A DNA stretch of 64,000 nt. It comes from Myxococcaceae bacterium. GTDB lineage: Bacteria > Myxococcota_A > Polyangia > Polyangiales > Ga0077539. The stretch spans positions 332,455 to 396,454 of the forward strand of contig SCUS01000133.1 in NCBI GenBank assembly GCA_004297725.1, written 5' to 3'. The position numbers and the translations under genes are program-made. The notes under the pieces are model-generated. The model had not been told where the DNA came from. It searched no databases and saw only the letters and a list, made by a program, of their open reading frames with translations. Of the stretch, positions 56,046-64,000 are shown in pieces; position 1 is the first letter of the stretch; every line of letters starts with the position of its first letter.

Positions 56046-57971
56046 ATGAGCGGCGCGGCGAAGCGTCGGGTCGAGCGGGCGATCATCCTGGCGGCGGGGC
56101 GCGGCTCGCGGCTCGACCGGGGCGATGCCCTCCCCAAGCCCCTGCGTCCGGTCGCGGGGGTGCCGCTCATCGGCCGCATCCTGCGAACGCTGGCCTCCGA
56201 GGGCATCCGCGAGGCGGTGGTGGTCGTCGGCTACGAGGGCGACCGCATCCAGGCCGCGCTGGCGGACGAGGCCCTGCACGCCGGGGTCACCGTGCACTTC
56301 GTCGAGAACGCCCTCTGGGAGCGCTCCAACGGGCTCTCGCTCCTGGCCGCGCGCGAGTACCTCGACCGCGAGTGCCTGCTCACGATGGCCGACCACCTCG
56401 TCGCCCCGGCGCTGCTGCGTCGGCTGGTGCGCGCGGAGATCCCCGCCGGGGCCTGCGCGCTGGGGGTCGACTTCGACATCGAGCGCTGCTTCGACCTCGA
56501 CGACGCCACCAAGGTGCTGGTCGAGGCGGGTCGCATCGGGGCCATCAGCAAGGAGCTCGACGCCTTCAACGCCATCGACACGGGCATCTTCCGGGTGAAC
56601 AGCGCCCTGGCCGACGCGCTCGACGAGGTGTTTCTCCGAGGCGGCGACGCGTCGCTGTCCGACGGGGTGCGCGCGCTGGCCGCCACCGGCCGCTTCGTGG
56701 CGGTGGACGTCGGCGACGCCCGCTGGATCGACGTCGACACCCCCGAGGCCCAGGCCCGCGCCGAGGCGATGCTCCGGGTCTTCGGCGACGGCCTCGACGA
56801 CGCCGACGGGGACCATGTTCCGGGCCACCCCATCGAGCCCGAGGCCATGGAGATGTTCGCGCCCTCCTGGGTGCGCGGCGCCTCGCCCTACCGGGAGGAC
56901 CACTTCGCCCTCGCCGATCAGGAGTCCCGCAACGGCAACGACGAGTTCGCCCGGCTCATGTCGAACGAGAGCCCCTTCCCCCCTTCGCCGCGGGTCATCG
57001 AGGCGGTGGTGAAGGCCCTCTCCCGTGGGCACCGCTACCCCAACGCCTCGATGGCGAAGGAACTCCGCTCGCGGCTCGCAGGCGCCGTCGCCCTCGACGC
57101 CGAGAGCTGCGTGCTCGGGGCAGGGTCGAGCGAGGTCATCGACCTGCTGGTGCGCGCCTTCGTGGCGCCCGGCGAGGAGGTTGTCATCGCGGTTCCGACC
57201 TTCTCCATGTACGAGGCCCGCACGCGCCTCGCGGGCGGAGTGCCCGTGCTGGTCCCCATGCGCGACGACCTCGAGATCGACGCCTCGGCCGTGATGCGCG
57301 CGGTCACCGAGCGCACCAAGCTGCTCTTCCTCTGCTCGCCCAACAACCCGACGGGCCGCCGGCTGGACGAGGGCACCCTCCGCCGGGTGCTGCGCCCTGG
57401 CATCCCCGTGGTGGTCGACGAGGCCTACGTGGAGTTCAGCGCCGACGACCACTCCGTGGCCTCGATGATCGCCGCGAACCCCAACCTCATCGTCGCGCGC
57501 ACCTTCTCCAAGGCCTTCGGCCTCGCGGGCCTCCGAGTCGGCTACGCCCTCGCGTGCCCTCCGGTCGCCCGCCTCCTCAACCGCGTGAAGCTCCCCTGGA
57601 ACGTCTCCACCGTCGCCCTCGCCGCCGCCCTCGCGGCCCTCGACGACGTGGCGGAGTACGACCGCCAGAGGGTCCTGCTGCGCGAGGAGCGCGACGTGCT
57701 GCGCCGAGAGCTGGGCTCCCTCCCCGGCGTGTCGGTCTTCGACGGCGACGGCAACTTCCTCCTGCTGGACATCCACGACACGGGCTGGAGCGCCGAGGCC
57801 CTGGTGCAGTCGATGCTCGGCGACGGGGTGTTCATCCGCGCGCTGGCGAGCCACCACCTGCGCCGCGGGTGGGTGCGCGTCTCCGTGGGCGCGCCCGACG
57901 CCAACCGCCGCTGCATCGACTCCATGCGCCGCTCGCTCACCCGAGCCCGCAACCGCCCCGCCCTTCACTGA
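56046..57971 (+). CDS. Fusion: inositol-1-phosphate-cytidylyltransferase-like domain plus HisC-like PLP enzyme
   Basis: Residues about 10-245 are a nucleotidyltransferase with the IPCT layout: 'ILAAGRGSRLDRGDALPKPL', 'SNGLSLLAAREYL', 'LLTMADHLVA', 'LDDATKVLVEAGRIGAISK', 'DTGIF' and 'WIDVDTPEAQARAEAML'. These resemble the IPCT half of archaeal/Thermotogales IPCT-DIPP synthase proteins as I remember them. A linker leads to a class I/II aminotransferase (about 300-641) of HisC type: 'SNESPFPPSP', 'FLCSPNNPTG', 'VVVDEAYVEF', and PLP lysine K489 in 'TFSKAFGLAGLRVGY'. The PLP half could be a transaminase or, like CobD relatives, a phospho-amino-acid decarboxylase. Context supports head-group synthesis. 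Confidence 0.8.
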   Translation: MSGAAKRRVERAIILAAGRGSRLDRGDALPKPLRPVAGVPLIGRILRTLASEGIREAVVVVGYEGDRIQAALADEALHAGVTVHFVENALWERSNGLSLLAAREYLDRECLLTMADHLVAPALLRRLVRAEIPAGACALGVDFDIERCFDLDDATKVLVEAGRIGAISKELDAFNAIDTGIFRVNSALADALDEVFLRGGDASLSDGVRALAATGRFVAVDVGDARWIDVDTPEAQARAEAMLRVFGDGLDDADGDHVPGHPIEPEAMEMFAPSWVRGASPYREDHFALADQESRNGNDEFARLMSNESPFPPSPRVIEAVVKALSRGHRYPNASMAKELRSRLAGAVALDAESCVLGAGSSEVIDLLVRAFVAPGEEVVIAVPTFSMYEARTRLAGGVPVLVPMRDDLEIDASAVMRAVTERTKLLFLCSPNNPTGRRLDEGTLRRVLRPGIPVVVDEAYVEFSADDHSVASMIAANPNLIVARTFSKAFGLAGLRVGYALACPPVARLLNRVKLPWNVSTVALAAALAALDDVAEYDRQRVLLREERDVLRRELGSLPGVSVFDGDGNFLLLDIHDTGWSAEALVQSMLGDGVFIRALASHHLRRGWVRVSVGAPDANRRCIDSMRRSLTRARNRPALH

Positions 57972-57975
57972 TCCG

Positions 57976-58135
57976 ACGACCGCGGAGGCCGGGATTCGCC
58001 GCACGACCGCGAGGTCGGGAGCGTGGGCGGGTACATCCGTCGCTGCGCTCCGGCGAGGCCGCGCGATGGGGACGTGGGCGGGTGCTCCCGATGGGAGCGA
58101 GAACTGGGCGGGCGCCCCCGATGGGGGCGAGAGCC
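57976..58135. repeat. Intergenic repeat block with two 30-bp units forming covarying hairpins
   Basis: The 178-nt convergent gap before bamA holds an imperfect 18-19 bp pair (57976-57994 and 58003-58020). It also holds two tandem 30-bp units (58076-58105 and 58106-58135) starting GGGCGGG. Each 30-bp unit contains a perfect 6-bp stem around GAT: GCTCCC/GGGAGC in the first and GCCCCC/GGGGGC in the second. The stem change T-A to C-G is compensatory. These hairpins can also terminate transcription from both sides. Confidence 0.7.
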
Positions 58136-58149
58136 GCCCAGGACCGCCG

Positions 58150-60759
58150 TCAGAAGAAGTTGCCGATGGTGAACTCGAAGACCGAGGCCTCTTCGTAGGG
58201 GAGGCGGTTGAGGGGGAAGCCCCACTCGAAGCGCAGCAGGCCGAGGGGGCTCTGCCAGCGGACGCCGAAGCCCGCCGAGAAGCGGAGGTTGAGGGGGTTG
58301 TCCTGGAAGCGGGTGCAGGGGTCGACCACCGACGCGAGCCCGGTGCCGCCCGCGCCGCAGTACTGCGACTCGGAGTTGAACACGTTGCCGCCGTCGCTGA
58401 AGATCACGCCGCGCAGGCCCACCGCGGTGAGGATCGGGAACTCGACCTCCAGGTTGTAGTAGCCCTGGATGTTGCCGCCGATGACCGCGCCGTTGGAGAC
58501 CAGGGCGGCGTTGGGGTCCTGAGAGAGGGGGAGCTGGAGGCGCGGGGCGATGGTGCGGAGGCGGTAGCCGCGCACGTCGAAGATGCCGCCGAGGAAGAAG
58601 CGCTCGAAGATCGGGACGCCCTGCGCGCGGTGGCTGAACACCACGCCGCCCTGGAGGTTCATCTTGAAGACCACGCCCGAGAAGAGCGGGCGGTAGAAGC
58701 GGAACCAGCCCGACACCCGGGTGTAGACGTTCTGGCTGCCGAGCACGCTGTCGGCCATGTCGACGCCGAGGCGGGCGTAGATGCCGTCCGTCGGGGTGAG
58801 CCGATTGTCTCGGCTGTCGTAGGCCATCGAGAGGCCCACCGAGCTGGTGAAGCCCGACTGGAAGATGTTGGCCAGCGGCAGGCTGCGGAAGGCCGACGGG
58901 AGCGTGGTCTGACCGAAGAGCCCGGTGGACGTGCTGGTGTTGGCGCCGACCTGCTCGCCCGTGTAGCTGGCGAAGAGCCGGAGGTCCTGCCCGATGATGG
59001 GATAGCCGAAGGTGAGCGTGCCGCCGGTGCTGGTGCGGCTGAAGTCCGTGTACGCGCGCACCGTGTTGTAGAGGTCGACGGCGAAGGTCCAGTTGGAGTC
59101 GAGGAAGTAGGGCTCGACGAAGCGCAGCGAGAAGATCTGGCGCAGGCCCGAGAGCTGCGCCTGAAGCGTCAGCGACTGGCCGCGGCCGAAGAGGTTGAGC
59201 TGCTGGATCTGCGCCGTCGCGATGAAGTTCTCCACGGAGGAGAAGCCCGCGCCGATCTGGAAGGTTCCGGTGGGCCGCTCGGCGACCTCGACGTTGACCA
59301 CGAGCTGGTCGGGGTGGCCCTCGACGGGCTCGGTGGAGAGGTCGACGCGCTCGAAGTACCCGAGCGCCATGATGCGCCGGCGCGAGTTCTGGTAGTCGCT
59401 CTCGCTGTAGCGCTCGCCCTCGAAGATCTGCATCTCCCGGCGGATCACCCGCTCGCTGGTCTTGGCGTTGCCGCGCACCTCGATGCGGTGGATGGTCACC
59501 ACCGGCCCGCGCACGATGCGCACCGTGAGGTCGACGGTGCGCCGCCCGGTGTCGGGCTGGATGTCGGGGGTGACCTCGACGTTGGCGTAGCCGGCGTCGC
59601 GGTAGTGGGTCTGCACCGCCACGATGTCCCGGCCGATGACGCTGCGGGAGAAGAAGTCGCCCGGCACCGCGTGCACGCGCTCGCGCATCTGGCGGCGGCC
59701 GCCGAGGGGCTCGACCTCGTTGCCGTCCTCGTCGACCTCCTGCACGCGGAGGCGGCCGATGCGGTAGCGCGGCCCCTCGCGGACGGGGATCACGATGTCG
59801 ATGAAGCGGCGGTCGGGAGAGAGCGCGACGCGGGGGGTGGAGATCTCGACGGTGAGGTGCCCGCGGTCGTAGTAGGCCGCCTGCAGCAGGTCCATGTCGT
59901 TGCGAAACGCCTCTTCGCGGTAGGTGCCGCTGGAGGTGATGAACGAGAAGAACCCGCTGGTGTTGGTGCTCATCACGCCGCGGAGCTCGGAGTCCGTCAG
60001 GCTGTGATTGCCGATGAACTCCACGCTCCGCACCTGCACCTGCGTGCCCTCGACGATGTGGAACACGATGTCCACCTCGTTGCGGTCGCCGGGCCGGGGC
60101 TCGACGGTGTGCGTCACCCGGGCGAGGAAGAAGCCCTTCTCCTCGTAGAGGTCGAGCAGCTTCTGGACGTTGCGCCGCACCGCCGACTCGGAGAGCACCG
60201 AGCCGTCGCGGATGTCGATGGTCTCGCGGAGCTTGTCCTCGTCGACGTCGTCGTAGCCCTCGAAGCGCACCGCGTGAACCGTCGGCCGCTCGCTCACCCG
60301 GTAGCGGACCTCGACGCCCCCTTCGGCGGGCTCGACCCCGACGCGCACGTCGCGGAAGAACCCGAGGTCCCAGAGCGTGCGGGCGTCGCGGGAGGCGCGG
60401 GCGCGGTCGAGGCACTCCCCGGTGCGCACCCTGATCGACTGCTGGAGGTCCTCCGCGTTCACGCGGCGAAGGCCCATGAAGCGAATGTTGACCACCCGCT
60501 GGCAGGCCTCGTCGGTGCGAGCCGCGGGCGTGGCCTCGGCGGCCTCCGCAGGGGTCTCGGCGGCGGTCTCCGTCGGGGTCTCGGCCGAGGGCTCGCCCGC
60601 CGTCGGGGTCGCCGGGGCGGCCGGAGGCGCGGGCGGTAGCTGGAGCGCCTCGGTGTCGAGCCGTAGCCTCGGCGGCTGCGGCTGCGCCTCGGCGCGCAGG
60701 GAGACGAGCGCGCACACACACGCAAGGAGACACGCCAGCCGCCGTTGCACAGAACCCAT
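58150..60759 (-). CDS. bamA: Outer membrane protein assembly factor BamA
   Basis: The 869-residue protein has a signal peptide ([18 protein letters not shown]), then a Pro/Ala/Glu/Thr-rich linker (about 27-80) that is unusual for BamA. Five POTRA domains follow (from about residue 86, for example '[19 protein letters not shown]' and '[18 protein letters not shown]'). The 16-strand barrel runs from about residue 515, with the insertion motif 'FDVRGYRL' (VRGF/Y) and a C-terminal aromatic ending NFF. It folds and inserts outer-membrane proteins. A promoter candidate lies upstream, and no skp/ompH gene follows as it does in some Proteobacteria. Confidence 0.95.
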   Translation of the reverse strand: MGSVQRRLACLLACVCALVSLRAEAQPQPPRLRLDTEALQLPPAPPAAPATPTAGEPSAETPTETAAETPAEAAEATPAARTDEACQRVVNIRFMGLRRVNAEDLQQSIRVRTGECLDRARASRDARTLWDLGFFRDVRVGVEPAEGGVEVRYRVSERPTVHAVRFEGYDDVDEDKLRETIDIRDGSVLSESAVRRNVQKLLDLYEEKGFFLARVTHTVEPRPGDRNEVDIVFHIVEGTQVQVRSVEFIGNHSLTDSELRGVMSTNTSGFFSFITSSGTYREEAFRNDMDLLQAAYYDRGHLTVEISTPRVALSPDRRFIDIVIPVREGPRYRIGRLRVQEVDEDGNEVEPLGGRRQMRERVHAVPGDFFSRSVIGRDIVAVQTHYRDAGYANVEVTPDIQPDTGRRTVDLTVRIVRGPVVTIHRIEVRGNAKTSERVIRREMQIFEGERYSESDYQNSRRRIMALGYFERVDLSTEPVEGHPDQLVVNVEVAERPTGTFQIGAGFSSVENFIATAQIQQLNLFGRGQSLTLQAQLSGLRQIFSLRFVEPYFLDSNWTFAVDLYNTVRAYTDFSRTSTGGTLTFGYPIIGQDLRLFASYTGEQVGANTSTSTGLFGQTTLPSAFRSLPLANIFQSGFTSSVGLSMAYDSRDNRLTPTDGIYARLGVDMADSVLGSQNVYTRVSGWFRFYRPLFSGVVFKMNLQGGVVFSHRAQGVPIFERFFLGGIFDVRGYRLRTIAPRLQLPLSQDPNAALVSNGAVIGGNIQGYYNLEVEFPILTAVGLRGVIFSDGGNVFNSESQYCGAGGTGLASVVDPCTRFQDNPLNLRFSAGFGVRWQSPLGLLRFEWGFPLNRLPYEEASVFEFTIGNFF

Positions 60760-60773
60760 CTTTTGCGCGCGGC

Positions 60774-60803
60774 GCTATAACCCGGGCTCGCCGACACCGG
60801 CAA
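60774..60803 (-). promoter_or_regulatory. Candidate bamA promoter
   Basis: On the minus strand TTGCCG (4/6), an 18-bp spacer and TATAGC (4/6) end 14 nt before the bamA ATG. The predicted leader is about 8 nt with no Shine-Dalgarno, in line with the short-leader style of other genes in the window. Confidence 0.4.
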
Positions 60804-60846
60804 GGCTGACCGCAGCAATCTGGCGACGCCCGATCGACGCGGCGCC

Positions 60847-61716
60847 TCAGCCCGCAGGCACCAGCACCCCGTGGAGGTAGGGCCGCGCCCGGATCGTGGC
60901 GACGTAGCCCGCCCCCTCGGCCAGCTCGCCCAGCTCGCGCTCGCTGAAGCGGTAGATGAAGCCCGCGAAGGGCTGGAGGTCCACCGCGTCGGAGAGCGCC
61001 GCGCCGGGCCACCCGAGCCCCTCGGCCAGGCGACGCACCGCGCGGGCAGCGCGGGGGAGCGAAGGCGCCGAGGGGAGGCGGTGCACGCTCAACAACACCG
61101 GGGCCGAGGGCCACGCCCGGCGGAGCGCCCGCAGCAGCGCCCGGTGCTCGGAGGGATCCAGCAGATGCGACAGGCTCCCCCACCCCAGCGCCACGGCGTC
61201 GAAGCGCGTCGGAGGTGCCAGCGGTCGGAGCGGCCCGTCGCCCCCGGTCAGCGCCCGCACCAGCGCGTCGTAGTCTCCTCGCAGCGCGGTGCAGGCGGTG
61301 GGCGCGGAGAGGGCCACCCGGGCGAGGTCGTCGGCCAGCGCCGAGGGCTCGAAGGCCTCGACCTCGTAGCCGAGCGCCGAGAGCGCGGAGAGTTCGCGCC
61401 CTCCCCCGGCTCCGCCCAGCAGCACCCTGCCCGAGCGAGGCCATGCCGGGTGCTGGAGGGCGGCGAGTTCCCAGTCGAAGAGGGCCTCGGAGAAGCGCGC
61501 CCCGCCGGGGGAGTAGGTGGGCTGGCGCGCGAAGACGGCGTCGGTGAAGGGCCCGCGGGCCGAGGCAGGGAGCCCGGAGCGCAGGAGCTCGAGCGTCGCG
61601 GAGGCGCGCTGGTCGTGGAGGCGGTCGAGGGCGCGGTGCGTGGCCAACACCGCCCGGGCCCAGCGGGGGACGGAGACCCCAGGGGCGAGGCGGTGCGTCG
61701 GGTCGGGGTCGCTCAT
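60847..61716 (-). CDS. Class I SAM-dependent methyltransferase-like protein
   Basis: The 289-residue protein has a Rossmann methyltransferase motif I variant 'GRVLLGGAGGGRELSALSALG' followed by the acidic motif II 'VEAFEPS', and a motif-IV-like 'RFDAVALGWGSLSHLL'. The N-terminal 100 residues are helical and unassigned. The substrate is unknown. It begins at ATG 61716, is divergent from the Stig1 lipoprotein, and lies 87 nt upstream of bamA on the same strand. Confidence 0.75.
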   Translation of the reverse strand: MSDPDPTHRLAPGVSVPRWARAVLATHRALDRLHDQRASATLELLRSGLPASARGPFTDAVFARQPTYSPGGARFSEALFDWELAALQHPAWPRSGRVLLGGAGGGRELSALSALGYEVEAFEPSALADDLARVALSAPTACTALRGDYDALVRALTGGDGPLRPLAPPTRFDAVALGWGSLSHLLDPSEHRALLRALRRAWPSAPVLLSVHRLPSAPSLPRAARAVRRLAEGLGWPGAALSDAVDLQPFAGFIYRFSERELGELAEGAGYVATIRARPYLHGVLVPAG

Positions 61717-61809
61717 GGCGGGGCTCGAGAGCTAACGCACCCTCCCCCACGGCGTCGACCGGCCAGACCCTTCCGCGGAGGCCATGCCCCGGGCTACCGT
61801 CGCTCGCAG

Positions 61810-64000
61810 ATGAGGTCCTCCATGCGCTGGGTCGATGCGTTCTCAAGATGGTTGCCCGCCCTCGCGCTCGCCGCGACGGTCGGCTGTTCGACAGGAAGCA
61901 GCGTCGTCGGAGGCCCGGCCGACGCGGGCGTCGACGTCGCGACGGACATGGGTCCGCCCGCCTGCCCGACGGGCCAGTCCCGCTGCGGAGGGCAGTGCGT
62001 CGACACCGCATCCGACCGCGCCAACTGCGGCGGGTGCGCCAACGCCTGCGGGCAGGCCCAGGTCTGCTCCTCCGGGGTCTGCACCCTGAGCTGTCCCACC
62101 GGGCAGAACGCCTGCGGCGGGGTGTGCGCCAACTTCCGCACCGACCTGCAGAACTGCGGCGCCTGCGACCGGCGCTGCCCCGCGGGCCAGGTGTGCAGCG
62201 ACGGCGCCTGCACCACCACCTGCGCGGCCGACCTCGCGACCTGCTCCGTGCCCACCGACGGCGGCGTGCCCGACGGCGGCGCGGCGACCTTCTGCGCCGA
62301 CCTGCGCATCGACCGCAACCACTGCGGCGCCTGCGGGATGATCTGCCCGCCGGGCAACAACTGCGTCAACTCCCGCTGCACCGTCGACTGCCCCTCGGCC
62401 TCGGTGGCCTGCGACAACCGCTGCGTCGATCCGCTCACCGACCGCGCCAACTGCGGCGGCTGCGGCACCGCCTGCCCGGCGGGCCAGGTGTGCTCCGCGG
62501 GCGCCTGCCAGGTCTCCTGCGGCAGCGGCACCACCAACTGCTCGGGCGTCTGCCGCGACACGCAGACCGACAACGCCAACTGCGGCGCCTGCGGCACCGC
62601 CTGCGCCGCGGGCCAGGTGTGCTCCCGCGGCTCGTGCGTGGTGACCTGCGGGGCGGGGCTCACCAACTGCGAGGGCGTCTGCCGCGACACGCAGACCGAC
62701 GTCGCCAACTGCGGCGCCTGCGGGATGCGCTGCGCCGCGGGCCGGGTGTGCTCCGCGGGCGCCTGCACCGTCTCCTGCGGCGGCGGCACCACCGACTGCG
62801 GCGGCGTCTGCCGTGACACGCAGACCGACATCGCCAACTGCGGCGCCTGCGGCACCGCCTGCCCCTCCGGGCAGGTGTGCTCCCGCGGGGCCTGCGTGGT
62901 GACATGCGGCGCGGGCCTCACGGCCTGCGGCGGCGTGTGCCGCGACCTCGACTCCGACCTGCGCAACTGCGGCTCCTGCGGCACCTCGTGCCCGGCGGGC
63001 CAGGTGTGCTCCGCGGGGGCGTGCACCGTCTCCTGCGGCGGCGGCACCACCAACTGCTCGGGCGTCTGCCGCGACACGCAGACCGACAACGCCCACTGCG
63101 GCGCCTGCGGCATCAACTGCCCCTCGGGGCAGGTGTGCTCCCGCGGCTCGTGCGTGGTGACCTGCGGCGCGGGGCTCAGCAACTGCGACGGCACCTGCCG
63201 TGACCAGCAGACGGACAACAACCACTGCGGCGCCTGCGGCCGGGCGTGCCTCGCGGGCCAGGTGTGCTCTCGCGGGGCGTGCGTGGTGACCTGCGGCGTC
63301 GGGCTCTCCAACTGCGACGGCGTCTGCCGAGACCTCGTGACGGACAACGCCAACTGCGGCACCTGCGGGCGCACCTGCGCCGACGGCGAGACCTGCCGAC
63401 TCGGGGCGTGCCTGCTGAGCTGCATGAGCGGCCTCACCAACTGCTCGGGCGCGTGCCGCGACACCCGGACCGACAGCGCCAACTGCGGCGCGTGCGGGGC
63501 AGCCTGCGCGAGCGGCCAGGCCTGCGTGGCGGGCGCCTGCGTGGTGAGCTGCGCCGCGGGGCAGACCAACTGCGGCGGAGTGTGCCGCGACACGCAGACC
63601 GACCTGGCCCATTGCGGCGGATGCGGCAGGGCCTGCGCAGCGGGGCAGGTGTGCTCCGGCGGGGCGTGCCGCGCGTCGTGCGGAACGGGCCTCACGGACT
63701 GCAGCGGGAGCTGCGTCTCGACGCAGAATGATCCCGCCCACTGCGGCGGCTGCGCGACCTCCTGCGGGGCGAGCCAGGTGTGCGTGGCGGGGCGATGCTT
63801 CCTGCTGTGCGCCTCGGGGGAGACCGTCTGCGGGAGCGTCTGCGCCAACCTCCAGAGCTCGTCGACCAACTGCGGAGCCTGCGGCAACGCGTGCGTGGGC
63901 GGCGCTCCCTGCGTGGGCGGGCGCTGCGGAGGCTTCCCCTCCGACGGCAGCGAAGGGGCGTTCAACCCGACGACGAACACCGTGCTCGCCCCGGGCGTGC
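61810..64000 (+). CDS. Second Stig1-repeat cysteine-rich lipoprotein (cut by right edge)
   Basis: This gene is absent from the ORF track because it runs off the right edge; 730 codons are visible. It starts MRSSMRWVDAFSRWLP, has a lipoprotein signal ending in ATVGC, and shares the 'SSVVGG' segment just after the lipid cysteine with the paralogue at 11704. About 15 Stig1-like units of about 43 residues follow ('CGACGTACPSGQVCSRGACVV' type). A new domain opens near the edge (FPSDGSEGAFNPTTNTVLAPG). The ATG lies 9 nt after TACCGT, a likely -10, without a Shine-Dalgarno. It is a presumed disulfide-rich surface lipoprotein. Confidence 0.75.
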   Translation, partial: MRSSMRWVDAFSRWLPALALAATVGCSTGSSVVGGPADAGVDVATDMGPPACPTGQSRCGGQCVDTASDRANCGGCANACGQAQVCSSGVCTLSCPTGQNACGGVCANFRTDLQNCGACDRRCPAGQVCSDGACTTTCAADLATCSVPTDGGVPDGGAATFCADLRIDRNHCGACGMICPPGNNCVNSRCTVDCPSASVACDNRCVDPLTDRANCGGCGTACPAGQVCSAGACQVSCGSGTTNCSGVCRDTQTDNANCGACGTACAAGQVCSRGSCVVTCGAGLTNCEGVCRDTQTDVANCGACGMRCAAGRVCSAGACTVSCGGGTTDCGGVCRDTQTDIANCGACGTACPSGQVCSRGACVVTCGAGLTACGGVCRDLDSDLRNCGSCGTSCPAGQVCSAGACTVSCGGGTTNCSGVCRDTQTDNAHCGACGINCPSGQVCSRGSCVVTCGAGLSNCDGTCRDQQTDNNHCGACGRACLAGQVCSRGACVVTCGVGLSNCDGVCRDLVTDNANCGTCGRTCADGETCRLGACLLSCMSGLTNCSGACRDTRTDSANCGACGAACASGQACVAGACVVSCAAGQTNCGGVCRDTQTDLAHCGGCGRACAAGQVCSGGACRASCGTGLTDCSGSCVSTQNDPAHCGGCATSCGASQVCVAGRCFLLCASGETVCGSVCANLQSSSTNCGACGNACVGGAPCVGGRCGGFPSDGSEGAFNPTTNTVLAPGV
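62023..63927 (+). repeat. Second coding Stig1 repeat array, about 15 units
   Basis: Units mostly of 129 bp recur from residue 72 to about residue 706. Units 4-10 alternate between two sub-types ('TVSCGGGTT' and 'VVTCGAGL'), suggesting duplication of a two-unit block. Unit 2 is longer, with a Gly/Asp insert. Confidence 0.8.

Noticed and set aside
57965-62011. Minus-strand ORF of 1348 aa across bamA and the methyltransferase
   Set aside because: It reads BamA in another frame; Arg/Pro-rich composition and no recognisable domain.

Overview
The window is very GC-rich (70% or more by eye), densely packed and free of rRNA, tRNA, insertion sequences and CRISPR arrays. Its gene content points to a predatory or soil myxobacterium (Myxococcota, probably a Polyangiales/Sandaracinus-like lineage). 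The signs are Stig1-like cysteine-rich lipoproteins, MopE-type metal-binding motifs, a DUF4403 lipoprotein, a CarD/CdnL regulator, NtrC-type and Ser/Thr-kinase signalling, and many lipoproteins. That assignment is inference from gene families, not from a marker sequence. I see no gene-free stretch longer than 300 bases.

Layout. 1-2301 (minus): the N-terminal part of a type VI secretion spike protein VgrG, cut by the left edge, and the redox chaperone Hsp33. 2397-10507 (plus): a secreted repeat protein, a very large zinc metalloprotease, an FGE-sulfatase-fold lipoprotein without the catalytic cysteines, and a radical SAM protein. 10508-11575 (minus): an AI-2E/PerM-type membrane protein. 11704-15540 (plus): a giant Stig1-repeat lipoprotein, followed by a strong bidirectional terminator. 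15653-19627 (minus): the lysS-lolC-lolD operon. 19711-23012 (plus): two GT-C-type membrane glycosyltransferases. 23009-26782 (minus): prfB with a programmed +1 frameshift, coupled to a membrane-anchored sulfatase/LtaS-like protein. 26866-28572 (plus): a flavin monooxygenase.

28579-38729 is one long minus-strand directon. It runs nucleotidyltransferase-like protein, purD, beta-helix secreted protein, a eukaryote-like WGR-PARP, sensor kinase, sigma54 response regulator, TPR protein, and a Ser/Thr kinase carrying a cNMP-binding domain. 38851-42336 (plus): metallophosphoesterase, small membrane proteins (two are tandem paralogues) and a DUF4403 lipoprotein. 42896-45927 (plus): cinA-thpR-recA, then a lipoprotein and cdnL. 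47629-51530 (minus): GH31 glycosidase and moaB-moeA-moaD for molybdopterin.

51586-57971 is a divergent locus. On the left are ino1 and an MFS transporter; on the right are a CDP-alcohol phosphotransferase, a nucleotidyltransferase, and a fusion of an inositol-phosphate-cytidylyltransferase-like domain to a HisC-like PLP enzyme. The likely output is an inositol-containing phosphodiester or phospholipid, possibly with a second amino head group. 58150-61716 (minus): BamA and a methyltransferase-like protein. A second Stig1-repeat lipoprotein starts at 61810 and runs off the right edge.

Gene-expression style is distinctive. Eight neighbouring gene pairs share GTGA, ATGA or TGATG stop-start junctions. 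Several genes have a -10-like hexamer only 6-14 nt before the start codon and no Shine-Dalgarno sequence, which suggests leaderless or near-leaderless mRNAs. The most unusual items are the inositol/CDP-headgroup locus, the PARP inside a signalling directon, and the perfect hairpin built around the prfB frameshift site.
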